Part shown: positions 26,119 to 33,953 of the stretch, in pieces
How positions within the stretch are numbered: position 1 is the stretch's first letter
Layout of the letters: the number at the start of each line of letters is the position of its first letter
From: Micromonospora aurantiaca ATCC 27029
GTDB taxonomy: Bacteria; Actinomycetota; Actinomycetes; Mycobacteriales; Micromonosporaceae
Assembly: GCF_000145235.1 (NCBI RefSeq)
Contig: NC_014391.1
Coordinates: 4,596,001 to 4,660,000 of the forward strand
Length of the DNA: 64,000 nt
Direction of reading: 5' to 3'
Position numbers and translations under genes: made by a program
Notes under the pieces: model-generated
What the model saw: the letters and a program-made list of their open reading frames with translations, nothing else
Database searches by the model: none
What the model was told of the DNA's origin: nothing

Positions 26119-27341
26119 GCCGGGACCGCTTCGGCATGGTCGTGGACGTCCCCAAGATCCCACTCCGGAAACGGGTCGGGCAGCGCCCGCCAGGCAGTCT
26201 CCCCGGCGGCGACCTCCGCGTCGGTGAGCAGGCACCCGTGCAGGGCGTCCCGCAGGCCGGCGCTATCCAGGCCGACGCCGATGAGCACAAGTTCCTGCTG
26301 CCGGTCCCCGAAGGTCGGATGCCAACGGGACTCCAGTTCGGCTCGCTCGTCCGGGTCCTGCGGCCACTGCCCGGATACCGCGACGGGCACGCCGACCGGG
26401 TCGCACCGCCCGGACGGGCCGGCCTGCGACCACAGTGCCTGCACGTCCGGACGGCTGGCCAGCCACAGGAACCCCTTCGAGCGCACCACGCCATAGCCGT
26501 CCAGGCCGCCGGTGAGCAGGTCCCACAGCCGCTGCGGGTGAAACGGCCGGTGGTCGCGGAAGACGATGCTGGAGATGCCGTACTCCTCGGTCTCCGGCAC
26601 ATGCCCGCCGTTGAGCTCCGCCACCCAGCCGGGCGCGGTCTCCGCCCGCTCCAGGTCGAAGCGTGCGGTGTGCAGGATCTCGGCCGGCGCAACCCGGCCG
26701 TGGACGGCACGGCCCTGCCGGGCGGCCGGGTTCAGGCGGGTCAGCAGCGCCTCGACCACGGCCAGGTTCTGCGAGCTGATCAGGTCGGTTTTGTTGACCA
26801 CCAGCACGTCGGCGAACTCGATCTGGTCCACCAGCAGATCCGCGATACCGCGGTCGTCACCCTCGTAGGCCGCCAGGCCGCGCGCCTCAAGGCTCTCCCC
26901 CGCCTCGATCATGGCGAGCAGACCGGCCGCGTCGACGACGGTGACGGTGGTGTCCAGCCGGGCCAGGTCATCGAGGACCTGCCCGTCCTCCACGCCGAAG
27001 GCGAACGTCGCCGCGACCGGCATCGGCTCGGAGATGCCGCTGGACTCGATCAGCAGGTAGTCGAAGCGGCCCTGCCGGACCAGCCGGGCCACCTCGTCGA
27101 GCAGATCATCGCGCAGGGTGCAGCAGATGCAGCCGTTGGTCAGCTCGACCAGCCGCTCCTCGGTCCGCGACAACGCGCCGCCGTCGCGCACCAGCGCGGC
27201 GTCGATGTTGACCTCGCTCATGTCGTTGACGATCACCGCCACCCGCAGCCCGTCCCGGTTGGCCAGCACATGGTTGAGCACGCTGGTCTTACCGGCACCG
27301 AGGAACCCAGACAGCACGGTCACCGGCAGCCGGACGGTCAC
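26115..27341 (-). CDS. CobW-family GTPase metallochaperone (ZNG1/YciC type)
   Basis: 408 residues. G-domain motifs are complete: Walker A GFLGAGKT (12-19), the metal motif CICC (71-74) in NGCICCTLRDDLL, ESSGISEP and NKTD in VLVVNKTDL. The C-terminal CobW_C domain follows (DHRPFHPQRLWDLLTGGL, GFLWLASRPDVQALW, GDRQQELVLIGVGLD). Members move zinc to client proteins during zinc starvation. GTG 27341 overlaps the L32 stop (GTGA). It is the canonical partner to the degenerate CobW-like protein at 18678. Confidence 0.92.
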   Translation of the reverse strand: MTVRLPVTVLSGFLGAGKTSVLNHVLANRDGLRVAVIVNDMSEVNIDAALVRDGGALSRTEERLVELTNGCICCTLRDDLLDEVARLVRQGRFDYLLIESSGISEPMPVAATFAFGVEDGQVLDDLARLDTTVTVVDAAGLLAMIEAGESLEARGLAAYEGDDRGIADLLVDQIEFADVLVVNKTDLISSQNLAVVEALLTRLNPAARQGRAVHGRVAPAEILHTARFDLERAETAPGWVAELNGGHVPETEEYGISSIVFRDHRPFHPQRLWDLLTGGLDGYGVVRSKGFLWLASRPDVQALWSQAGPSGRCDPVGVPVAVSGQWPQDPDERAELESRWHPTFGDRQQELVLIGVGLDSAGLRDALHGCLLTDAEVAAGETAWRALPDPFPEWDLGDVHDHAEAVPA

Positions 27342-27517
27342 GGCTGGTCCACCACCTGACGACCCTTGTACAGGCCGCAGTGGGTGCAGGCCCGGTGCGG
27401 CACCACCATCTCCTTGCGCGGGCAGGGGCACGGGGTCAGCGGCGGAACGCTCGCCTTCCACTGCGCCCGCCGGTGCCGGGTGTTCGACCGCGACATCTTC
27501 CGCTTCGGTACGGCCAT
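27338..27517 (-). CDS. rpmF: 50S ribosomal protein L32 paralogue
   Basis: 59 residues. MAVPKRKMSRSNTRHRRAQW is typical L32. The zinc ribbon is altered: the first pair reads CPCP (CxC) in place of CxxC, while the second, CTHC, is intact. Zinc binding may be weakened. ATG 27517 follows AGAAGGAGAG; a GTG directly before it is a possible start. It heads a coupled operon with CobW, a methyltransferase and ferredoxin, behind a Zur-like box. Confidence 0.92.
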   Translation of the reverse strand: MAVPKRKMSRSNTRHRRAQWKASVPPLTPCPCPRKEMVVPHRACTHCGLYKGRQVVDQP

Positions 27518-27552
27518 CACGCTCTCCTTCTCAAGGGGTCACGCCACAGCTT

Positions 27553-27571
27553 AACGATATTGATTTTCGTT
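27553..27571. promoter_or_regulatory. Zur-like operator of the L32-CobW operon
   Basis: Read leftward, AACGAAAATCAATATCGTT has outer arms AACGA/TCGTT and a GAAAA-TCA-ATATC core that aligns with the L28 box (AACGAAAACGGTTTTC). It lies 36 nt upstream of the L32 start. The match is imperfect. Confidence 0.5.
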
Positions 27572-27614
27572 TCGCTGTTCGGCCTGCGCCTGAGCGAAGG
27601 TGCCGCGCAACGGT

Positions 27615-27700
27615 GTCGATCACGCCCGGCCACCGCACGCCGCGTCCTCGACGCCGCCGCACCGGGCGACGAAATCCGACGCGAGGTCCGGTGCAGCCGA
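27615..27700 (+). pseudogene. C-terminal remnant of a tyrosine integrase
   Basis: The plus strand encodes ATARRVLDAAAPGDEIRREV, matching ATARLVLDAAASGDEIRRQV near the C-terminus of the intact integrase at 2130-3584. Nothing upstream resembles the catalytic domain. It is the tail of a second integrase gene whose body has been lost, next to the insertion-sequence cluster. Confidence 0.7.
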
Positions 27701-28562
27701 CCAACGCCGCGGGATGATGCCGCTACCGCGAGAACACTGCCAACTGGGAGACGTCCACTGCAGCGGGGCGGGGAGGGAAGCCGCGGGCTTCGGAGAGTTG
27801 CAAGGTGCGAGCGTCGAAGCGCCGGCGCCTCGAACGCCGACAAGCTCCTTGGTCACGGATCACGGGTTACGGGCAAGCTTGGAAAGGCTGGCGGGAGGTT
27901 CCCAGGCATCTGTCAAGCCCCGGGTTTGATGGAGAGTTGGTTAGCTGGTTTTCAGGGGTGCGGTGACCGGGTGGGTGATCGCGTGTAGGGCCTCGTGCTC
28001 GGCCGGCGGGATGTGCCCGAGCTCGCCGTGTAGGCGGCGGTTGTTGTACCAGTCGATGTACTCGACGGTGGCCATCTCCAGGTCGTCGAGTCCACGCCAC
28101 GGGCCTCGGTTGCGCACGAGTTCAGCCTTGTAGAGCGAGTTGAACGCTTCGGCCATCGCGTTGTCGTAGGAGTCGCCCTTGGACCCGACGGAGGCGACGG
28201 CGCCGGCCTCGGCGAGGCGCTGGGTGTAGCGAATCGCTCGGTATTGGACTCCCCTGTCCGAGTGATGCACGAGTCCGTCCAGGTCAGCGCCCTGGTTCTG
28301 ACGACGCCAGATCGCCATCTTCAACGCGTCGAGCGCCAGATCCGTGTAGAGCGACGTGGACACCTGCCAGCCGACGATCATGCGGGAGTACACGTCGAGG
28401 ACGAACGCGGCGTATACCCAGCCCACACTGGTACGCACGTAGGTCAGGTCAGCGACCCACAGCTGGTTCGGATGTTCCGCGGTGAAGTCCCGTTTGACCA
28501 GGTCAGCGGGTCGGCTGGTCTCGGCTGCGGGCTGAGTTCCCCCCGCTTTGATGGAGCGGTGG

Positions 28563-29489
28563 TTACCTGCTGCCGGCTGGCGCAGGGGTGGCGATAGGTG
28601 GCTCGGCTGGTTGCGTCTGGCGGGTGTGCCAGGCGGTCTCGTACTCGTTCGGGCTGAGGTAGTCCAGTTCCTTCTGGATGCGGCGGGTGTTGTACCAGCC
28701 GTCGATGTAGGCGAAGATCGCGTTCTCGGCCTCGTCGCGGGTCCGCCAGCTCGTGCGGTAGACGAGTTCGATCTTCAACGTCGACCAGAAGTTCTCCATC
28801 AGCGCGTTGTCGTAGGAGTCGCCGACGGATCCCATCGAGGGCAGGATCCCGTTGTCCTGTAAGCGTTCCGCGAAGCGAAACGACGTGTAGTTCGACCCGC
28901 GATCTGAGTGGTGGATCAACTGGCCGTCGCGGACGTCGCGCGACCAGATGCCGTATTCGAGGGCGGCGAGGATCAGGTCGGTGTCGCAGCGGTCGGAGGT
29001 CTTCCACCCAACGATCCGGCGGGAGAACGCATCGCGGACCGCAGCCAACCAGAACACGCCCTCACCGCAGGGGATGCGGGTGGCGTCGGCGACCCAGAGC
29101 CGGTTCGGCCCGTCGGCGGTGAACTGCCGGTTGACCAGATCCGGCGCCGGCGTGTGCCGGGGATCCTGCTTCGTGGAGCCGCCGCGCCAGCCTCGACGCA
29201 GGAACGCGCCCTGCCAGCCCTGCTGCGCCATCAACCGCTCGACCCGCTTACGGCCCACGCGGATGCCGTCACGGCGTAGCTGCCGGTGGACCCGGTCAGC
29301 GCCGTAGGTGCGCCCCGATGTCTCCCAGATCTCGTGGATGTTGGAGACCAGACCCAGGTCGACCACGTCGCGGTCGCAGGGCTGCTCGACCTGCTTCACC
29401 CACGCGTAGTAGGTCGAGGCGCCGATGTTGAGGACCCGTAGCAGGAGCGCGACCGCGAACTGGTCACGGTGTTCGTGGATGAACCTCAT
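28563..29489 (-). CDS. IS3-family transposase orfB (integrase core)
   Basis: 308 residues. HTH_21-like region (YGADRVHRQLRRDGIRVGRK), then the rve integrase core with DDE residues in LWVADATRIPCGEG (Asp), LIHHSDRGSNYTSFRFAERL (Asp) and GDSYDNALMENFWSTLKIEL (Glu). The start overlaps the end of orfA by 4 nt (ATGA), so either re-initiation or frameshifting yields the active product. Appears intact. Confidence 0.92.
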   Translation of the reverse strand: MRFIHEHRDQFAVALLLRVLNIGASTYYAWVKQVEQPCDRDVVDLGLVSNIHEIWETSGRTYGADRVHRQLRRDGIRVGRKRVERLMAQQGWQGAFLRRGWRGGSTKQDPRHTPAPDLVNRQFTADGPNRLWVADATRIPCGEGVFWLAAVRDAFSRRIVGWKTSDRCDTDLILAALEYGIWSRDVRDGQLIHHSDRGSNYTSFRFAERLQDNGILPSMGSVGDSYDNALMENFWSTLKIELVYRTSWRTRDEAENAIFAYIDGWYNTRRIQKELDYLSPNEYETAWHTRQTQPAEPPIATPAPAGSR

Positions 29490-29797
29490 GACCGTCGCCG
29501 GGTCGGGTCGAGCTCCGCCGCGAAATACGCGCTCGCGGCCTTCAGGATCTCGTTCGCCCGCCGCAACTCGGCGACCTCCCTGCGCAGCCGGCGGTTCTCC
29601 TCCGCCATCTCGCTGGTCGGCCGGTCGTGACGCTCGTCGGCGTCGGCCTCGGCTTGGCGGATCCAGTTCCGCAACGCCTCGTGATGCACACCAAGCTGCT
29701 CGGCCAGGCGCCGGATCACCGGCTTCGGATCCGACTCGCGGTACAAACGCACAGCGCGCTGACGTAGCTCATCGGGGTACTTCTTCGGTGCTGCCAC
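29486..29797 (-). CDS. IS3-family transposase orfA (helix-turn-helix)
   Basis: 103 residues from GTG 29797, which follows GGGGAGGAAG; an ATG at 29821 would add 8 residues. APKKYPDELRQRAVRLYRES and IRRLAEQLGVHHEALRNWIR form the DNA-binding helix-turn-helix. The C-terminal part (ENRRLRREVAELRRANEILK) is the leucine-zipper helix typical of orfA. Confidence 0.9.
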   Translation of the reverse strand: MAAPKKYPDELRQRAVRLYRESDPKPVIRRLAEQLGVHHEALRNWIRQAEADADERHDRPTSEMAEENRRLRREVAELRRANEILKAASAYFAAELDPTRRRS

Positions 29798-30191
29798 GGA
29801 CAACTTCCTCCCCACGGCCATCAGACCATGATCAAGAAGCTCCATGAAAGCGGGGGTAGCTCAGGCCGGGTCGTGCGCGGCGACTTGTCACGCAGCAGCC
29901 CGCGCAGCCCGGACTCGCGCATCAGCCGCTCGACGGTGCACCGGGCCACCGGCACGCCTTGGCGGTGCAGCTCGTGCCAGAGCTTGCGGGCGCCGTAGAC
30001 GCCGTAGTTCTCCGCGTGGATCCGCTCGATCATCGCGGTCAGCTCCTCGTCGCGCCGTGACCGGGCCGAGACCGGGCGGGTCTTGGCGGCGTAGTAGGTC
30101 GACGGTGCGATCGCCGCGGGCGTGTCTTGCAGCGCCTGCAGGACCGGCTGGACACCGTGTTCGGCCTTCTGGGAGTCGACGAAGTCGACCT

Positions 30192-30509
30192 TCATCGCGA
30201 CGGGCGGTCCAGCTCCGCCGCGAAGAAACTCGCCGCGGACTTCAGGATCTGGTTGGCCCGCCGCAGCTCACGATTCTCCCGTTCCAACGCGGCGAGGCGT
30301 TCCGCGTCGCTGCTGCTCGTGCCCGCACGCTCCCCGACGTCGGTCTCGGCCTTCTTCACCCAGGTGCGCAGCGCCTCCGGGTGGATACCGAGCTGGCCGG
30401 CAATCCGGCGGATCGCGCCCACCGCGCTGGCCGGGTCCCGGCGGGCCTCGACCGCCAACCGGGTCGCACGCTCACGCAGCTCATCGTTGTACTTCTTCGG
30501 TGCGGGCAT
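30192..30509 (-). CDS. IS3-family transposase orfA of the outer element
   Basis: 105 residues. PAPKKYNDELRERATRLAVE, IRRIAGQLGIHPEALRTWVK and the zipper RLAALERENRELRRANQILK mark an IS3 orfA. ATG 30509 follows GGGAGGAA. Its partner orfB overlaps by 4 nt but is broken, so this copy probably cannot transpose alone. Confidence 0.9.
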   Translation of the reverse strand: MPAPKKYNDELRERATRLAVEARRDPASAVGAIRRIAGQLGIHPEALRTWVKKAETDVGERAGTSSSDAERLAALERENRELRRANQILKSAASFFAAELDRPSR

Positions 30510-30697
30510 CGCTGGTGTTCCTCCCAGGTTTCGATGTCTCCATCAAACCCGGTGCGGGACAACGTCCGAGGCGGGGACGACACAGTCTGGCTGGCCGTGG
30601 AGCGTCTGCGACACGGCTCCCGTTCGGGCCGTGGCCCCTACGTCTCCAGAGCCGCCCCGGTCTGCGCGCAAGTCCTCCCTACCGGTGGCCGCTTCAG

Positions 30698-30805
30698 CTA
30701 CCGGCTTCCTGGCTTGGTGTGAAACCAGAGGATTACGGTCGCGGCGAAGAACAGCAACACAAAAAACGCGCAGGGGCACAGCAGGAGCCACGCCAATCCT
30801 TGCAT
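30698..30805 (-). CDS. Possible 35-residue membrane peptide
   Basis: The minus strand encodes MQGLAWLLLCPCAFFVLLFF followed by AATVILWFHTKPGSR and TAG. It is a single strongly hydrophobic helix with a CPC motif and a short basic tail, the layout of small membrane peptides. There is no clear ribosome site and no obvious partner, so chance cannot be ruled out. Confidence 0.3.
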   Translation of the reverse strand: MQGLAWLLLCPCAFFVLLFFAATVILWFHTKPGSR

Positions 30806-31223
30806 GCTGCACAGCCTAGGCTCGCCGGGAAACACGCCGAACTCGGCAACCTGCGAACGGCAGTAAGCCTTCTTGGATCGGTACTGGCAGCATCCGCACC
30901 TGCCGCTGTTAGCCTCCGTCTTTCGTTAGTTGTTGATCAAAGCGGTGGCCCAGGGCAGCTGCTCTGTCCGGTGGACCGTCAGGACGCGCGGGCATGCTGA
31001 TTGGCCGGCGTTGCCCGACGTGGCGCAGGACGGCCCGGTCACCGACGCGGTAAGCGGCGTCCTCCAGTGCGGTGCTCGTCGTGGTTGGGGCGGGTGCAGG
31101 TGACTAGCTGAGGTAGCGCGGACAGGCGGGCGAACGCGGTGCCAGGTCGGTTGGTCCAACGTCAGCCGGACGTATCCGCGGATTCCGAGAGATCGTGCAG
31201 CCACCCAATGACGCGCTCGGCGG
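30806..31223. other. Intergenic region, nothing recognised
   Basis: About 420 nt between the possible membrane peptide and the hypothetical gene ending at 31224. Open frames exist on the minus strand (ending TALINN at 30926) but carry no motif, start signal or convincing codon bias. Confidence 0.4.
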
Positions 31224-31901
31224 TTACGCCTCGAAGGTCGGCTCCGTTCCACCGGGCCCCGGGGACGTCCGTGCGAACGCGGGGTCCTCGAAGCCCAGGT
31301 CGCGCATCTTCTCGGCGGAGAAGACCACCATGATTTCGTCGCCGGGGATGAAGACGCCCTGAGGGTCGGGCAGCTGCGGGATGGCAGCGACGAACCAGAT
31401 CGAACCTGCGGCGAAGTCCAGGCGCAACGCGACGGGCACGTCGACCGAATGCGCCGCCGCGGCGATGCTGCCGTTCGCCCGCCGGCTCGGCCCGATCTGG
31501 AGCTGCTCCCAGTGGCAGGCCGTGCTGTGCACCCTTGATCCGAGAAGTGGAGCCCAGCGGCTCTGGCCCTCGACCTCCGGGCCGACGCGGGCCGGACCGG
31601 ATTCGCCGAGGACGAGGTGATGTCCGATCGGCTCGTGGAAGACCTCGACGCCATAGGGGTAGAACGTGTCGGTCCAGGTCACGGTCACGGCGCCGAGGTC
31701 GGTGCCGAGTTGCACGCCCATGACGGCGTGATGCCAGTCGCCATAGTCCCATGGCGCGCGTTCCGGGCCGAAGTTGTGCACGTCCCAGTAGTCGACCGAC
31801 GTTAGGCGCCGCCCCCGCAGGTCGCGCAACGCGCCCTCGAAACGGCCGCGCAGACCATCGACCCCGCGCACCTTTCCCACCGACCGATCATCGCTGGTCA
31901 T
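31224..31901 (-). CDS. Hypothetical protein, conserved-looking
   Basis: 225 residues with no signal peptide or membrane helix. The sequence is rich in beta-prone segments and Trp/His (VDYWDVHNFGPERAPWDYGD, YGVEVFHEPIGHHLVLGESG, ACHWEQLQIGPSRRA, VPVALRLDFAAGSIWFVAAI, PGDEIMVVFSAEKMRDLGF). Codon use is native. The style resembles small actinobacterial beta-sandwich proteins of unknown function; I cannot name a family. It stands alone between insertion-sequence blocks. Confidence 0.6.
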   Translation of the reverse strand: MTSDDRSVGKVRGVDGLRGRFEGALRDLRGRRLTSVDYWDVHNFGPERAPWDYGDWHHAVMGVQLGTDLGAVTVTWTDTFYPYGVEVFHEPIGHHLVLGESGPARVGPEVEGQSRWAPLLGSRVHSTACHWEQLQIGPSRRANGSIAAAAHSVDVPVALRLDFAAGSIWFVAAIPQLPDPQGVFIPGDEIMVVFSAEKMRDLGFEDPAFARTSPGPGGTEPTFEA

Positions 31902-32414
31902 ACCTGTGACCGCATCGTCTTTAGTTCGATCCTGTATCGCTACGCCGGCCGCTCATGCTGCGAGGCGCTCGTCACCCAAGTGCCGTCGGCGCCGTTCGAC
32001 GGCGTCCGGATGCGCCGATGAGTGGATATCCGGTGACCCTGCCGCGGCAGTGATCACACCTGTGGGCAGGATGCTCATACTGGGGCTTATGGCCCCGGAT
32101 GTTTCGTCGGTTGACGCTGTGCTGCGCTTCGCCGCTGCCCTGCACGGGATACGTGGTCGGCTGCTCGCCGGCTTGTCTCCCGTCGCAGACATCGCGAATC
32201 TTCTGGCAGCGGTCCGGTCGCGCCGGGAGTTGCCCCGGGAGGGCCTCACCCGTAGCGGCATCGAGTACACCGCGGTTCGCGGGCCTTCTGGTTGATCTAT
32301 GCCTTGAGTCCGATTGAGTAGCCTTCGGTGGTCTCGTTTGTAGGTTGATGTCTCTCGATGCGGGAATGTGAGGGGCGGTCGTGACCGCCGAGCGGTAGCG
32401 GCGTTGGGTCGGTC
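31902..32414. other. Intergenic region with a doubtful short frame
   Basis: A plus-strand frame from GTG 32050 or ATG 32071 to 32295 encodes MLILGLMAPDVSSVDAVLRF and on to IEYTAVRGPSG. It has helical character but no family or ribosome site. From about 32296 the sequence belongs to the left end of the IS5-type element. No clear terminal repeat was found. Confidence 0.3.
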
Positions 32415-33086
32415 ATGGGTGATCGGAAGCCGTACCCCAGTGACGTCACCGATGCGCAGTGGGCGCTGATCGGGCCGTTCCTGCGGGCGTGGAAAGCCAG
32501 GCGGGTCTCAGCGTCGGGGCATCAGGGTGACTACGACCTGCGGGAGATCGTGAACGCGATCCTCTACCAGAACCGGACGGGTTGTCAGTGGACGTACCTG
32601 CCGCATGACCTGCCGCCGAAGTCGGCGACCTACTACTACTTCGCGCTGTGGCGCGACGACGGCACGGACCAGGCGATCCATGATCTGCTGCGGTGTCAGG
32701 TGCGGGAGAAGGCCGGCCGTCGTGAGGATCCGACCGCGGTCGTGTTGGACAGCCAGTCGGTGCGGGCCGCGAATCATGTGCCCGCGGCCACGACCGGCAA
32801 GGACGTCGGCAAGAAGGTGTCCGGCCGCAAGCGTGGCCTGGCCGTGGACGCCCTGGGGTTGATCATCGCGGTCGTGGTGACCGCGGCGTCGGTCACCGAC
32901 TTCGTGCCGGTCCGCAAGCGGTGGATCGTAGAACAAACCTGCGGCACTTTGATGCTGCACCGTCGTCTCGTCCGCGAGTACGAGAGCCGCCCAGAATCGG
33001 CGGTATCCCGGACGTTGTGGGCGTCGATGGCGACCATCGTGCGTCGGCTGACCGGCTCCAGCACCCCGTCCTGGCGGCACCGGTGA
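32415..33086 (+). pseudogene. IS5-type transposase with an internal deletion
   Basis: 223 residues. The N-terminal part is normal for the IS5/IS4-like group: PSDVTDAQWALIGPFL, IVNAILYQNRTGCQWTYLPH, YYYFALWRDDGTDQAIHDLL, then AVVLDSQSVRAAN with the first catalytic Asp. After VVVTAASVTD it jumps directly to FVPVRKRWIVEQTCGTLMLH, near the C-terminal catalytic Glu. Relatives have about 50 more residues here, including the second Asp, so the deletion is in frame and removes the active site. It cannot be active. Confidence 0.75.
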
Positions 33087-33490
33087 ACCTCACCGTGATT
33101 CTCGACCTGATCACCGCACGCGAAGCCACCGCCAGTCAGGCCGCCGGCCGGCTGCGCGAGCAGATCACCGCCCTCACCGCCGACCTCACCCGCATCGAGG
33201 GCGAACTGGCCGCACTGACGACCACCCGCACCACCCTGAACGCCCTCACCGCCGCCGAGTTCATCGCCGACGACCCGACCATCGCCAGCGCCCCCTACCA
33301 GCAGATCCTGGACGTCCTCACCACCGCGCCCGCCGGCATGCGAGCCAAAACCATCTGCATCGCACTCGACGTCGAGCCCTCACCGAACCACGTCGAGAGC
33401 ACCCGCGCGAAGCTGAAACGAATGGTCAGCCGCAACATCCTGACTGAAGACGAACCCGGCGTATTCACCCTCATCTCGAAACGGACCTAA
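33083..33490 (+). CDS. IS-associated accessory protein (coiled coil plus winged helix)
   Basis: 135 residues from GTG 33083, which overlaps the transposase stop (GTGA). The N-terminal half is a coiled coil (LITAREATASQAAGRLREQI, TRIEGELAALTTTRTTLNAL). The C-terminal half looks like a small winged helix (ASAPYQQILDVLTTAPAGMR, ESTRAKLKRMVSRNILTEDE, PGVFTLISK). From memory, proteins of this kind follow IS5-type transposases in many actinomycetes; their function is unknown. Confidence 0.65.
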   Translation: MNLTVILDLITAREATASQAAGRLREQITALTADLTRIEGELAALTTTRTTLNALTAAEFIADDPTIASAPYQQILDVLTTAPAGMRAKTICIALDVEPSPNHVESTRAKLKRMVSRNILTEDEPGVFTLISKRT

Positions 33491-33842
33491 CCCTGCGAAC
33501 CGCCCTCTGACGCGGCGTCAGGGCGGCCGGGTCGATCAGGCCCCAGGCGATGCCGAGCCGGGCGATCGGGTGCTCCGCCCCGTGCGCCGCGAGCCACCCG
33601 GCGCACAGGTGCGCGTTGTCGTTCGGGATGCGGTGGCAGGCGAACATGGTCCCGAGCGCTGAGAGCGGGTCACCGTCGACCGGCTTCCCGAAGTCGGGCT
33701 CCCCCGGCACGGTCCCGGCTAGGTACTCGCGGAGGTTGGGATATCGGTAGCGGCGCGCGTTGTCCTTCCGCCACGGGCAGGACGGGCACGGCCACGAGCA
33801 CGCCTGGACCGCGACGAGTGCGCCGACGCGGACCCGGGCCAC
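33471..33842 (-). CDS. DUF6283-like small cysteine protein
   Basis: About 123 residues from GTG 33842 (start uncertain). The hallmark is PCPSCPWRKDNARRYRYPNL near the N-terminus, followed by GTMFACHRIPNDNAHLCAGW, with Cys and His spaced for metal binding, then GAEHPIARLGIAWGLIDPAA. This fits DUF6283, a family of unknown function that occurs in actinomycete accessory regions. The last ~15 residues run into the IS5-type element boundary and overlap the convergent accessory gene by 20 nt, so the native C-terminus may have been replaced. Confidence 0.6.
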   Translation of the reverse strand: MARVRVGALVAVQACSWPCPSCPWRKDNARRYRYPNLREYLAGTVPGEPDFGKPVDGDPLSALGTMFACHRIPNDNAHLCAGWLAAHGAEHPIARLGIAWGLIDPAALTPRQRAVRRVRSVSR

Positions 33843-33953
33843 CGTCGGCGCGGTGTGTGCCCCGTACGCCAGGCCGTCGCGGGTTGTACCTGACGTTCGA
33901 CTCGCGGTCCAGCGGTGCCTGCAGATCGACCGAGGGTCTTTAGAGTAGGGGGC

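Larger units (their letters stand above)
27518..27919. other. Non-coding stretch with operator and integrase remnant
   Basis: It contains the putative operator of the L32 operon (27553-27571) and the remnant of an integrase gene (27615-27700). The rest, up to the insertion-sequence edge at 27920, has no gene that I can support. Confidence 0.5.
28540..29856 (-). mobile_element. Inner IS3-type element inserted in the outer one
   Basis: Terminal inverted repeats are visible: CCCCGCTTTGATGGAGC at the left (about 28541-28557) and the complement of CCCCGCTTTCATGGAGC at the right (29839-29855), with one mismatch. The element is about 1.32 kb and carries intact orfA and orfB read leftward. The related TGATGGAG core in both elements shows that they belong to similar groups. 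Confidence 0.85.
27941..30195 (-). pseudogene. IS3-type transposase orfB, split by an inner IS
   Basis: The 5' part (30195 to about 29860) encodes MKVDFVDSQKAEHGVQPVLQ through GARKLWHELHRQGVPVARCT and RTTRPE. The 3' part (about 28536 to 27941) resumes with QPAAETSRPADLVKRDFTAE, the integrase core (LWVADLTYVRTSVGW, VHHSDRGVQYRAIRYTQRLA, GDSYDNAMAEAFNSLYKAEL) and the final catalytic Glu region. The DDE residues are present but on the far side of the break, so no functional product is expected from this copy. Confidence 0.85.
27920..30552 (-). mobile_element. Outer IS3-type element, interrupted by another IS
   Basis: The ends are inverted repeats: CCGGGTTTGATGGAGA at 27920-27935 and its perfect complement TCTCCATCAAACCCGG at 30537-30552. 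Inside, read leftward, are orfA (30192-30509) and orfB, the latter split by an inner element at about 28540-29856. Without the insert the element would be about 1.32 kb, normal for IS3. Confidence 0.85.

Noticed and set aside
30543..30812. 89-codon minus-strand frame right of the outer IS3 element
   Set aside because: Low-complexity sequence that reads across the element end; the short hydrophobic frame at 30698 is more plausible.
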